Under the pieces are notes generated by a model that was not told the origin of the DNA, ran no database searches, and saw only the letters and a list, made by a program, of their open reading frames with translations. The translations under genes were made by a program, and so were the position numbers. A DNA stretch of 64,000 bases from Ianthella basta (lineage: Eukaryota; Porifera; Demospongiae; Verongiida; Ianthellidae): the NCBI GenBank assembly GCA_964019415.1, contig OZ025876.1, positions 2,751,772 through 2,815,771 on the forward strand, given 5' to 3'. Positions 1 to 27,900 of the stretch are shown in pieces (within the stretch, counting starts at the first letter, position 1; every line of letters starts with the position of its first letter).

Positions 1-42
1 GGCTCACTGCTTGGCTGAAACAGGCACCCACTGCCTAGTTCA

Positions 43-774
43 TTGGCTCACCTAGTGGTGACCCCGACCCCCACCAATGCCGCGAGCTCACAGGACACTG
101 CGTCCCTGCTGGTGTCACTGCTCAACCCAGGGTCGGTAACTGCTGTGGGGGTGTGCTCCCCTTGTGCATCAGTGTGTGCCACGGGGGAGCCCCTATCAGT
201 GAAACTGCTCCAGTCTCTGCGCAACCTGGATTTCGTGGAGTTGCACAAATTTCTGCCGGCCCCTTTGCTGAGAGCAGCCACTGGCATCCCAACTTCCTGC
301 GCAGATGGCCACTCCTCCCATTGCCCCCACACTACTGCAGTGGACAAAAGGGCTAAGACGGCGGGAGACATCTACACATGGACCATGTGCTTCCACTGTT
401 TCACTGCTGCAGTGCTGGTATTCCATCCAAGAAAAGCCACCAAGTTCATGGCATACACAAACACCATCCTGCAGGCATACCTGCAATTCAAGGGTGACGC
501 ATGGCGAGTGTACGACCGGGCATTCTGGTTACAAGTGGGTGGAAAACCAAAGAGAGATTGGGTCACCATCCACCTACCGCTGTATGCTAAGACCTTCACA
601 GGCCAGGCCCACCGCAAGAACTCCTGCCGCTACTGCTGTAGCCTTGATCAGCAGAGTGTTCAGTGCCCGTTGGGAGTAGACGTGCCCTTCTCCAGATCCT
701 CTGGCTCCGGTACAACAGCCACGCGCCCCCGTACAGGCAAGGGTACTGGCAAGCAGTCCATTTGCACGTCATAA
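43..774 (+). pseudogene. Gag-like ORF of the DIRS element
   Basis: The open frame covers about 243 codons, but the ATG at 43 need not be the true start because the window cuts the element. The informative part is residues 120-220. It has a conserved helical stretch (TKFMAYTNTILQAY ... AWRVYDRAFW), a segment LYAKTFTGQAH, and then a zinc-knuckle-like Cys/His cluster (CRYCCSLDQQSVQCP). This arrangement is familiar from the protein placed upstream of RT in DIRS-type elements of sponges and cnidarians (from memory). It would bind element RNA in a virus-like particle. The upstream part is poorly conserved and may be out of frame. Confidence 0.6.
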
Positions 775-1428
775 AATGCTGGCGTGTGCAAGTTCCCATA
801 CACTTGCAACTATAGACACATTTGCTCTGTCTGCCTCAGCAAGGAGCATCGCTCCGGGGACTATCACAAGGAAGTGCCCTGTTGACAGGCTCCAGACACT
901 CAGGGAGGGACAGCACAAGCCGCACAGGGAGGAACCGACCAGCTTGTGGTGACAACCGGCATCACACAGCACCCAGGACATTCTCGGATAGGCTTTGCCC
1001 ATCCTGTTTGTTCATTTGCTGCTTATCTGTTTTCTTTTCTTTCGACATGCCAGTCCTATGGTGCTGTTGTTAGAGATATTCTGACATACTATTAGGATCT
1101 GCCACACTTGCTACCATTATGTCATTGAGTTATACAACCCTGAGCACTCAACCAGATTAGAGGTGCCAGAGCAGCGGGGGCCTATGGCAAGGTGGCTTGG
1201 GGCACACGACCCAAAATAATGGGTGTCTAGCATGCAGCCTGGCAGGCAACTTAGACATATGCAGGGGCATAGGTGGCAGGTGGGTTCTTAAAAAGAAATC
1301 GTGGCTTTGGGCTCCAGGGCTCGAGGCGCAGGAAGCATGCAGGCCCTAGACAGTCCTCGTGGGGGCGGGGTGATTGGCAGTGACAGATTCTGACCCGTAT
1401 CCGCTGTTCCTCCACAGGGCCCCAGTAT
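775..1428. other. Spacer between gag-like and RT regions of the DIRS element
   Basis: I see no convincing coding sequence, only stop-rich sequence that is probably decayed element DNA. Confidence 0.4.
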
Positions 1429-2046
1429 GTGTACAGACAGGGACTACTAGCAATGGCACCCTGCTGGCCCAAAGGAGGCCTCCATCTTCTTTGTAACCTC
1501 CCAGTTGCTCAAGCTCCCAGCCCGCTGCAGCATTTGGCATGGGAGGCAGCCCTTCAGCAGCACCCGGACAGGGTGTTTGCGGACTATGTCTTGCAAGACA
1601 TTGATCACGGCTTCAGCATTGGCTTCCATGAAACAGTCGTCATGCTGTGGCCTGCCAAACGCAATATCCCAGCAGCGTATGATCATTCACAAGTGGTGGA
1701 TAAATATCTGCACGCTGAATGTGAGATGGGCAGGGTGTTGGGCCCCTTCCTTGCACCCCCTGCGAAGGCGCTTCACATCAGCCGATTTGGGGTAATCCCT
1801 AAAAAATCGCAGCCCAGAAAGTGGCGGCTGATAGTAGATCTGTCAGCCCCAGAAGGGCATAGTGTCAATGATGTCATTTCGGATGAGCTCTGCTCGCTGC
1901 GGTACCCATCATTTGACACAGCCGTTCACCTGCTCGCTGTTCATGGTCCTGGGGCGCACCTATCTAAGTTGGACATCAAGGAGGCCTACCGAATGATCCC
2001 AGTCCACCCCTGGAACTGGTTCTTACTAGGCATACTTTGGAACTAG
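1429..2046 (+). pseudogene. Truncated DIRS reverse transcriptase
   Basis: About 205 codons match the start of a DIRS/Ty3-type RT: ISRFGVIPKK, then RKWRLIVDLSAPEGHSVND and LSKLDIKEAYRMIPVHP, which holds the first catalytic aspartate (LDIKEAY). The ORF then ends at TAG 2044-2046, where the sequence changes abruptly to recombinase. Fingers and the first palm block are present, while the YxDD block, connection and RNase H are absent. The protein would be inactive. Confidence 0.8.
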
Positions 2047-2886
2047 CAGACTCCACAACCAGGGCCTATGCTGTAGGCCGGCGACGATATCTAGATTTCT
2101 GCCAGCGGACAGCACTGGCCCCCTGCCCAGCGTCGGAGCAACAATTAATGTTGTTCGCAGCTTTCCTGGCAGGACAGGGCCTATGCTGGCTGATAATAAA
2201 GAGCTATCTGGCAGCAGTCCGGTATCTTCACATCCAGGGGGCAGGAGTCTCTTTTACAGGTTAAGAGGAGGCACTCCCTTGTTTACAACTCCTGCTGCAA
2301 GGTATTCAGCGGATAGCTTCTCAATGGCTCCCTGCCCGCCCTCGGCTGCCAATCACCCCTTCTATCCTTGGGTGGGTTTCAGCATCTCTGAAAAGCCAGG
2401 AAGCCACTTGGGACAGGCTAATGACATGGGCAGCCATGAACCTTTGTTTTTTTGGTTTTCTCCGCTCTGGTGAGATCTGCTGTCCCACCACCACACAGTT
2501 TGACCAGACATCCATCTAATGCCATCGGACCTCACCGTGGACAACCACACCAATCCCACTAGACTGTCGGTATGCATCAAGGCCTCGAAAACAGACCCTT
2601 TTTGGCTGGGCGTTATCCTGGTGCTGGGTGCCACTCAGCAGGATTTGTGCTCCCTCACAGCCATCCTACCCTATGTGGTAGTAAGGGGTGCAGCACTGGG
2701 CCCCTGTTCCAGATGGCGAACGGGGCCTTCTTGACATGTGAAAGGTTCGTGAAGGAGGTAAGGAGTCTGCTTCGACTGGCAGGACTTGATCCAGAGCCGT
2801 ACTCAGGCCATAGCTATCAGATCAAGGCAGCTGCTACAGCAGAGAGAGACCAGGCCGTAATACAGCCTGGTCTCCCACAGCAGTGA
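2037..2886 (+). pseudogene. Decayed tyrosine recombinase of the DIRS element
   Basis: Positions 2037-2263 encode the SAM-like core-binding region (DSTTRAYAVGRRRYLDFC ... SYLAAVRYLHI). After frameshifts the catalytic part follows, with FLRSGEICC near 2455-2480 (first catalytic Arg) and GLDPEPYSGHSYQIKAAAT near 2787-2835. In related recombinases the latter box reads HSFR; here the arginine is glutamine, so the HxxR catalytic residue is lost. The terminal Tyr region is not recognisable before the palindrome at 2876. The ancestral enzyme integrated circular cDNA. Confidence 0.75.
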
Positions 2887-2923
2887 GTAGTTATGATGTA
2901 CATCATCACTACTCACTGCTGTG
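2876..2923. repeat. 48-bp near-perfect palindrome at the DIRS right side
   Basis: The arms are 24 bp with one mismatch. The outer 16 bp CACAGCAGTGAGTAGT pair with ACTACTCACTGCTGTG, and the core ATGATGTACATCAT is itself a palindrome. It follows directly on the recombinase remnant. Confidence 0.9.
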
Positions 2924-3002
2924 CTGCTCACTAACCCCCATTCACACAGATACAATAACACCACATACACAGTACTAGCCATGTACCATGGCATGCACTG
3001 AC

Positions 3003-6587
<3,585 letters not shown>

Positions 6588-6993
6588 TGTGTGCGATTTA
6601 AAGTACAATGGGCGTTTATTATTTGATTCGCCTGTGGGCGCTTAGATTTCATCCGCTTGTGGCGATTGTGATTGGTGAGTTTCTGACCAACCAAATCTTC
6701 TACCTTTCTGGAGGTAAATTTGTAGTTCAATCTACCATCCCCTCGCTTAGAACGCACCAGCACACATTTTCAGTCTACACATTTACAATGTACATCTGAG
6801 ATTCCCCGGGTTGACTGTTTTGCCCTCTTCCCTCCCTCCATCTTTGACCCTAACTTGCACCCTAACGAATTTACCCTAGCTTCGCGCGAATTTGGCGCCA
6901 AGTACACGTGTACTCACTGGCAACCAACGGGCTCGGCACTAGCTTAGAAGAAGACTGGCCGAGAGTGGCCTATAGGAACACAAGAGACGCCTC
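6588..6993. promoter_or_regulatory. Divergent promoter region, UBL4A-like / NF-YB, with CCAAT box
   Basis: Only 406 bp separate the two divergent start codons. The sequence GTGATTGGTGAG at about 6668-6679 is an inverted CCAAT box (ATTGG at 6671-6675), about 85 bp upstream of the UBL4A-like ATG in its sense orientation. No TATA box is evident. Because NF-YB is a subunit of the CCAAT-binding factor, autoregulation is a reasonable inference. Confidence 0.5.
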
Positions 6994-9521
<2,528 letters not shown>

Positions 9522-10848
9522 ACCTGACAGTGCACGCTACACACTAGTGGTTTCAACATGTTTAAGTATCTAAACTGCCCCTATTTACTATTGATTGTGC
9601 CTAAGCTGTCCACAGGCACACACTCCTACCATTGGCTTTTCTGCCCTTGAGTCTGTTTTTATGCAATGCGAATTAGTTATATTCGTCACAGATCTTTTGT
9701 CATCTCCACGTGTTCAGCAATGGGTTATGTTACCTGCAGATGGAGTGGGTGGTATACTGCATGTTCCACTTTATAAAGTGCATGGAGTAGAAGCGTGGAT
9801 TGATAGTATAATTATGTAGTCATGGCAGCATGCTTGTCTTCTGCTTTCTTAGTGATGTCTTGCCTCCATGAGTCACAATCATGAGCCCTCTCTCTCCAGC
9901 TAGCCTTCTTCTAATCCATAGCACTAGAGGTCCCATGTCACTACATTGCTCCATCTGAGACGCTGGCCTCCAGCAGTTCACTTGCCATGTTCTGAGCTCA
10001 CACCAGGAGTTTGTTTGATACATGTTTGCTTGTTCTTCATGCGTTCTAATTAAGTTTCCAAGAAATCAGAGTCTCTTCCTCATGAGTACAGAAAAACACG
10101 AGTACACACACACAAGCACGCGTGTGATGGCATTCTTGGGTGCATTGTACCTATGCAGTCCATATTTTGATTACTTCTCTCAGTTTGCAAATAGGGACTT
10201 GGTACAAGTCTATTAGTGCACTTGATCATGCACTCATGATCACCAAGGTTGCTCATGTTTTGACTTGTGGAGATCTGTACACATCCCTCTACCCAAAATT
10301 ATAAGCTTAGAGGTTCATGTTAGCTAAAACATCAATCATGCACAGCCAATCAGACTGCAGCATCTCACTACATCTATAGCACACTCATGTACCAACAACC
10401 ACCTAAGACTTCATGTACTCCCATGAACACACAGTTGCCTCATGCATGACAGTATACATCTATGTACGTAACATGCTCCACACTGGCCTGAAGGCTGCAC
10501 TGCAAAGTACATTCAAACACATACAGTACAAGCATACATAAACATAATGTGTATGTTTGATGCCAAATCCATAGGTACTGTATAGTACCATTGATACAAG
10601 TACCTGCATAGTCATAACACATACATAAAAATGCTGTCAATACACAGTCTAGCGCACAATACATTTAAGTAATCCTTTATAATAATGAATGAGTGCAGTA
10701 CAAAACAACATCAAATGATATCATCTAGTTTTGTCTTACACTCACACAGCACACCATATACGTATGTACGTACGTATGTACAAGACATTCCATGGACACT
10801 GGACAACACATGTAGGGGGCATACAAATTGGAGGGAGTGAGTTGGGGC
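9522..10848. other. Intergenic, NF-YB / TMEM43 convergent ends
   Basis: This is non-coding sequence between the two 3' ends. It has frequent TACGTA/ACGTACGT runs (for example around 10760-10785) and short CA runs. I see no gene. Confidence 0.5.
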
Positions 10849-20141
<9,293 letters not shown>

Positions 20142-21450
20142 GGTGACAGCCCTTGGGTTGAGTCAAAAGTTCTAGCGGCTTGAACAGCTGAAAGATGGTA
20201 GAATCGAGGGTGGAAGGGTGCCTCTATTATAATTACTTCAGACCCCGCCTCAAAATGGCGTCATGAGAGCGGAAGGGAGTTGACAGTATCTGTCTGAGCG
20301 TGAATATCTATAAAAGTTGCTAACACGTAAGTTATCACGCCTAGTGTACACACATCAATCGCAATCAGTTCCTTCGTTACTACTCGAGTGATTCCCATCG
20401 GCCTGCTTGGCGGCACCTTCCGAGTCACTGTCCTTCAGCCTACTCATATACGGCACGCGTATCTGCCTGCGACCGGCATGCGTTCTCCAACAACTACTCT
20501 TTATATGCTTCAGTATGCCTCACATGTTCCCTTGACTCTGACCCAGGGGAAGACCAGAACTGGTTGTTTTGTTTGGGAGGATGCTGTTGTCACTATGTTT
20601 ATTGCACTTATATAGCTACAGAAATGTGTTCTTCTGAAATGAGTTGTTCATAGCTTGAAATTTCTCTCCACATTCCTTTAGCTAACATAGCCATGGTCGG
20701 TCACTAAGGAGTATACTGTGAATACATCCATTTCCTGAAATGTTAGTGGTCATTTGTGTTGCTCATTTACTAAGATATTGACAAGTTGCACTCTTGTGAT
20801 CACGAGTGGCCCATTCTTTGGCAAGCAGTTGTGTGTATACCTCTCCTTTTATGGACATTTGTAGCTCTGTCTGTCATATTTGTCACTGTTTAAACTTGGT
20901 CCTTAACTTGTGTTGTCACTAATGTATGCTGAGGTATGTGTGTGATAGAGGTGATGTGAGCGTGACGTCTTATGTCGCTACCCTGGCAGTGTGCCAGGTA
21001 TGTCCTAATCTCTTGGACTTTGGTAGCCAAGCACTTTCTCACATTCCTTGTGTACAGTCAAGTAGGATTTGGGAATTTCCTACTGCTTTTTATGCACTAG
21101 TTGTTATGGGTTTCATGGTCCATGGAGCTATTTATACGTGACTGTTGTGTGTGTAGTGGCACCATTGTGGGTTAGCACTGTAAATGGATACAATTGCCTT
21201 CTTACAGGAGACACATTGAAAATAGTCTACCTTACAAACTGCTGCAATACACCTATTTATATAGTACTCATGTGTGTGTGTGTTGTTTATTTGTATAGCT
21301 GCATGTCTTACCAAACAACATTACGTTGTTAGGTACCTACTCCATCCCCTAGTATGTGTTAGTATACTTGTATGTGTATTGTATAATTATGTCTTCACAG
21401 GTGCCTAATGTATTGAACATATGTATTAACCGCTGTAGGTACACCACAAG
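20142..21450. promoter_or_regulatory. Divergent upstream region, TMEM43 / NCKIPSD
   Basis: This 1.3-kb region separates two opposite start codons. An AG at 21437-21438 before the NCKIPSD ATG (CTGTAG then GTACACCACAAG) looks like a splice acceptor, so NCKIPSD probably has an upstream non-coding exon here. No clear core promoter motif was found. Confidence 0.45.
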
Positions 21451-21638
21451 ATGTCTGAGGTGTATAGAGCTTTGTATGACTACAACTCACCAGAGAAGCA
21501 TGTTCTCTGTTTCAAGAGCGGTGCTCTCTTGACTGTGGTTAGCAAGAACACTACTGCATGGTGGTCAGTGAGGTCAGAGGAAGGCTTGACTGGCATGGCA
21601 CCCAGCAGTTACCTGGTCAAAGCGGAGGTGTGTGCGTG

Positions 21639-21701
<63 letters not shown>

Positions 21702-21735
21702 ATGCATGCGTGTGTGTGTATGTGTGTGTGCGCGT

Positions 21736-21796
<61 letters not shown>

Positions 21797-21797
21797 T

Positions 21798-21849
<52 letters not shown>

Positions 21850-21940
21850 ATGCATGCGTGTGTGTGTATGTGTGTGTGTGCGCGTGTGTATGTGTGTGTG
21901 TGTGTGCGTGTGTGTGTGTGTGTGCGCGTGTGTGTGTGTG

Positions 21941-21983
<43 letters not shown>

Positions 21984-24900
21984 CCATGCATGCGTGTGTG
22001 TGTGTGTGTGCGTGCATGCGCGTACGTGTGTGTGTGTGCGTGCGTGTGCGCATGCGATGAGACGGGCACTGCATCAGTACGTATGTGACTTCTCAATTCT
22101 TATAACCAGATGTTGTTGGTCATAATCATTAAATTATTAAAAAGGAAGGTGTGGGTGTGTGGGTGTGTGTGGGTGTGTGCATGTGTACGAGTGAGTGAGT
22201 GTAAATGTGTGCATGCATGTATGCACACATACACAACTGGTAATTGTGTAGATTCTAGGCCACTGTCATTGTGACCGCATGTAGGTAACATGTGTATTGG
22301 TCCATGTAACAAGATCCCTGGCTGTCTGGTTCTAATGTTTCCTAAAACCTTACTCCCATTCAACACGTGTAAGCCCTTTGCACCAGCTAGCCTTGTCCAC
22401 CATCTGTGTTGTACAGATTCCCAGTGCAAAGAGTTGTATGTATGAAGCAGAATTTGACTTCATAGCAGAGAGAGCTGGCCAGCTAAGTATGAAGGAGGGG
22501 GAAAAGGTGTGTTCACTCTTTCATATTTACCGTCACTTTATTTCAAATACTTTATAACTTCTGAGACCTGTCTACCTATTCTAACGTCACCTGTACGACA
22601 TGTACACCCTTATGCATGTGCATGTGCATACACATGATACAGCTCAAGCTGTTGAATGAGGTGTCCTCTGAATGGTGGGAGATGAAGAACAGTCAGGGAC
22701 AGAAGGGATTGGTCCCTGTTAACTATATCAAGAGGTCCACTGCAGTTGATAAGCCTGCACCATCCAGCAGTAACACATCTGTGAGTGGGTCGGGTGCAGT
22801 AAACACACATCTTGCTGTCCTCTTCACCTACTGTAGCTTTGGCATGTTGTTATGTACATAGCTATTGACCTGTACGCCTTGGTTTGTTCCAACTTTTAAC
22901 AAGTTGTTAATTGTGCCACATGGATGGGCTATGTACAATATGTATTTATGAAGTGGAGCTGATATAGACCCAATATGGTCTTGTTAGGAAATAGGGGGGA
23001 GGGAAATGGCAGTGAACCGGACCGGAGCTAGTAATTTCCAGATCGCTGGTCCAAAATCCTATGCACAGTTGAACTGTCCACTATTACAGAAAGGGCTATG
23101 GCTAAGCAAATGGTCTCAAGGCACTTCACACAGGCACACAGGTTCTTGAGGCATTACTTTTATGAAATATAAGCTTTAGATCACTTTGGTTTACAAGACA
23201 CACCATTTTATGAGGTACGTATCTTGGTTTGAACCATGCATGGGAGGTGCATACTAGCTGTCCACCAGTAAGGCAGCCACCAAACACCCCAGCTCACACC
23301 TTGGGCTGCTGTTACTCTGTCAGTCTGTCTAGTGCATACCACTCTTGGAGCAGATCACATTCATGTGCATGTTCTGTTCCCTCCACAGGACGAAGTGCTG
23401 CAGTCAATAGACAGTGCTATTCAACAGATTTATGATGAAATGACGAGCCAAGGTGGACAAATGTCTGCTCAACAAAGGGAACTCTTGCAGTGAGAAGGGA
23501 AGGGTAGGGCGTGTGTGTGCTATACGTAAATTAGCATTAATTGCATTTAGTAAAGTACTACTGGGTGAAGAGTGGTGCACCTGTGTTCTTCCATTTAGGA
23601 AGTTAACTAAGCATCGACAAACGGTAGTCAGTAAGTCAAAGGATGAGAAGCAGAAGAAGCAGACCAGACCATCACGGAGGGCTCCCTCTCCACCACGTGA
23701 GGACCCTGTCCTTGACATACATAGTGATGTGTATTACACACAATGCTAATAAAGCACACTTACGTACGTACACATTCATGAACCTAGTCTATCTAGCAGC
23801 TTCATATCTCAGTTGTACACAGCCTTACTCTGTGTGGTGGTACTGTTCTGTCATGTAGAAGTACCCTTGCTGCTGCCTCCCTCTCTCTGTAGGTAAGAAG
23901 ACCCCTACTGATACGGAAGGTGCTGATGGTGAGCTAAAAAGGGAAGAGCAAGACAGATGCTTTAGGCAGTGGTGGTGTGGTAGAGTATTGGTATGTGGTT
24001 TGTAGGGAGATCTATCTCACTGTGAGACTGTACATACGTACATGTGTGTACACTCTCACAGATCCGTCCTATCCTTTTGCCTTGCTACATACTTTAAAGG
24101 TCGCTCTACCACCACAGGGAAGACAGATGGTTAACTTGTGGCTGCTAATTCGTGCTTTTGCATCTATGGACTTTCAGTCCACCTTTGCTTCTGAATCTCC
24201 ATTGGCACATTACACACTGCCATCTGCCCGCTGCTGTTGTGCATCAGATTAAGCTCACTCTGCAAGGCCCTTGTGCTTCTTTCCGTTTGATTCCTTCCTG
24301 AAGCATCTCTTGCATGCTAGGCACTTCTCCTGGTATGGCTGCTGCGATGGTTCTGTATGCTACTGCTGGCATTTACTGTTTGGCATAATTCAATACTTGG
24401 CATTCTATCATTCTCCTGAGAAGGTTGTCTCCAGCCACTGTTCTGTGGGGACACCAATTAGCTATAACTCCATACAGTGGAGTCACTCCACCTCATTCGT
24501 AGCGCCCCCTGGTTACTAGGGAGTGAGTCTTTGACGCAGCCATCCAAGCAAGGCTGTCTTTGGCATGTACTGTAGTGATCAGGCATCATGGAAATATGCA
24601 TACTCATTCTACTCTTTACCTTCACCTTCACTGTCACCTTGGCTTGACCACCTTGTTTCCCACTGTTTACTAGCCTCCCTACTGATCACACATGTGCACT
24701 GAGATGATATGTACGTAGCTCCCATTGTTATTATTGCTGGTTAGTCCCTGAACAGTGCAAACAAGCAATGGTGGGGAAAGATGGTGGGTCTGTTCATGTG
24801 ATTGCCCTTTAGAGTCCAGCCTTTGCATCCTTAACAGTGCACAGGCAGCACGCAGGCTTGCTATATACACTTTGCTCTTGGTGGTAATGGTGAGAGTGTG

Positions 24901-27900
24901 GTCTTGAGCACAGCATGGCATAAAGCACCAAAGACCATGCAGGCACTGATGGCGTGATGGCCTACCTGTGCATTCATCCTTCCATTGGATGAGATCAGAC
25001 AGACAAGCTATGGACTCATCTACACATTCTATGTATCTCACGTTTGCCTATGGCAGTGGACCCTTTGTCTGCATCTCCAATACCCAACTTGTCATCTTTG
25101 TTTTTGCTATGCTCATTGTTGAAATAGAAGCCTTAACCATCACCACATAGGACAGGACAAATTGCTGTGCTCTATGCTGGTTTGTCACCAGAAGAGTTTC
25201 ATCATTTGCAAACTGGCAATTATTCGATAAGTTTGGTTGGCACCTTTAGGGACCTCTGAGTTGGAGCCATTCTGCACCCTTTTCAAGTCCGCAAATTTGT
25301 GAACTGCTTGGATTGTTGTTATGCAGACTTTTCCACAAGTTGGCGGATTGAGTGAAGTTGTATCTGGGCGTCCTTGACCTATACGAAAGCTGCACTGGGT
25401 CGTAGGGAGCTAAATCTTGTCTCCCTGTTGCAGCTTCCTACCCAGTGGGATTCTAGCCATTGCCACCTCCAACGAGAGATTCCTCTCCAATTATGCAGAT
25501 TTGATAGGTTTTCTTTCTTTTGGAGGGGTATGAGATTGTGTCTAGCCAGTCTCTGGGCCTTCTCTGTTCCTGCCATGGCGCTGTGTGTACCTGGTCCAGT
25601 AAGAGTTTTAGGATCTCTTCCTTTCAGCACCAACCCTTCAGTATCTTGATGGAAGGATTCCTGAACTGTCTCTTGCCTATCCAATGTTCAGCTTTGTAAG
25701 AGCACCCGTTGTGTACATACTAGGCCTTGGCGAATTGTGCTGGCGTAATTTTGAGCATAATAGAGGTGTTCAAGCATTGAAACAATATGCTGGCATAATG
25801 AAGGAATCTTAGAGTATTAATTGACATCATTTGTGTAATTCATACAGAAAATTGAACAGTCATAACCGCATGCAGTACATAACAGTAGCTGTATAACAGT
25901 GAATAACTACAGACGTGCGCTCTTGTATGCATCGATAATTGGTTGCAGATTGCTGTCGAACTTGGCAGTTGCTTTATAGTTCTCTTTTGGGAGCAAGCTC
26001 TTCTGCAAGCAGTACAAATAGCTTTCCGTTTTTCACCTCAAAGCATTTGTTTGGAAAATCTTAAACACGCTGTGCTTGAGATGCACTCTTTGGATCTGTC
26101 TGATTTGTCACACTAGACTTGTGTTTCTTCAATTGTGCAGTCGCTGTCTTAGGCCTTTGAATTTACGCTTCCTGGAAAGGTCTGATTTAGTAGGAACTTT
26201 AAGTTTATCTAGAATAGAACAGCTAGAACTAGCCTCACTCTCGACTTCAGATACAGGATCAGGGTCCTCCAGCCTGAGTCAGCTGTGGGGCCCAAATCAA
26301 CCACAAGGGAGTCTATGATAACAGTGTCTTCCGTATTGACAACTGGTAGGTCACAGCTTATGGTATTCATAAGCCACCAAGCGACTATATGCTCATGAAT
26401 ATAATTATAGGCTGAGCATAATGTGTATGTATGTAGCCTTAGGAGCATAATAAACTATTTTCAGAAACATATCATAGCATTTAAGAGCGTTGGAGCTTAG
26501 CATAGTAGCTCAATTTCTGAGCATATGTAGTTTGCCAAAGCCTACTGCTACATACGTAGATCTTGTACAGTTGGTTTAGCAGGCAGTTATTTGCCTTGAC
26601 TAGACACTGCATTGCCTCCAACTCTGTCACTTCAAAGTGGGATCTCATATTCAGGAATTGGCTAGTGTCTTTCCATGGTTGTTTTGGTTCAGGTAGTAGG
26701 GGCATTTCTTCCTATATTCATCACAAATACCGTCAGATACACTTGGTACCAGGCCTCTTCTCTTGCTGGACCACTGTTAGCCCAAGTTGCCTGGGCTGTG
26801 TGTGCAATCTCTTCTTGGAAGTCACATAGTCCTCACTGTTCTTGGTCTGCATGTTAGGCCTGTCTGCATGTGAAGCAACAGCAACCCTCCAAATTTTGGA
26901 TAGTCACACTGGATGTGACCCACGCGGTTGCAGGTAAAACAGCATCTTTGCTCTCGTTGCTGACTGTCGGTCGTGTGAAGTGATGATGTTGATACGGCTG
27001 CAACTTGTTTAGTTAACTGCAGTCTGCTCCTTGAGCTGCTCCATGTTACTCGGTCACTTGCAGACACTTAATTGCTGCCCAACTGCTGTAGGCAGGCCCA
27101 CTAGAAACCGGTGCAGGAGCAATTGGTTATGTACAACAGCATCCAGATTAGACATTACTTGACACAGTAGCTTCTTCAAATCATGGACAAACATGGACAA
27201 GGCTTCACCTGGCAGCAACTTACATCAGTAGAGCTCGTCCAGCATCACGAACAGTGCAGCCATCAACTTGCCAGTGAGCTTCTTCTTGGCAGTCTCGTAG
27301 TTGCCCTGCTCATCCTTGCTGAGAGCTAGTCAGGATACAAGGGTCTCCCCCTCCAATAGCGTCAGCAGTTTCAAGGCCTTCTTGGCCACGTTCCATCCAT
27401 TTGCCCTGCTACAGATCTCAAACTTCCGGAAACATTTCAAGGCGTTCCCACTGGCAAACAACTTTGGCACGCTTATGTGACGCTCTGCTATGTATTACTC
27501 TCTTCCGCTCTCAAAGCACTCTCTGCTACTAAATGCAACTGACTTGCAGCACTACACAGACACAGACACGGGCTTGGACTGTGACTCCTAAACTAGATTC
27601 TTTCCTCCATAACTGGGGTTATACAAAACTGAGCATGCATTATACCTATTGTGACATTATGACATGTGACCCAGTCATACATAGTGGTGGTACACGATAG
27701 GGCATGCAAACACAAGAGTACAGTGTACTACAGTGCAAGGTAAGTGCATGCATACGTACATACGTATGTTCACATGCAACTGTTCTACAGTACAAGAAAT
27801 GGACCCTGCACACCGGAGTGTGTAACAGGACTACCTCCTTCGGGAAACTTGGTGACAAATGGACTCGATATAGCTTAGGACTTCAATGAGACACACACAC

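Larger units (their letters stand above)
1..2923 (+). mobile_element. Decayed DIRS-like (tyrosine recombinase) retrotransposon
   Basis: Three remnants lie in the order expected for DIRS elements: a gag-like region (to 774), the N-terminal part of a reverse transcriptase (1429-2046) and a tyrosine recombinase (2037-2886). The left end is outside the window. The RT stops soon after its first catalytic block (motif SKLDIKEAYRMIPVHP) and runs straight into the recombinase core-binding region, so the YxDD block, thumb and RNase H are missing through an internal deletion. The recombinase is split by frameshifts and has lost a catalytic arginine. A 48-bp palindrome closes the right side. The element lies downstream of the last visible exon of the minus-strand UBL4A-like gene, probably inside one of its introns. 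It is non-functional. Confidence 0.8.

Noticed and set aside
9820..10023. Short minus-strand ORF between NF-YB and TMEM43
   Set aside because: It has no recognisable motif and its composition is like surrounding non-coding DNA.
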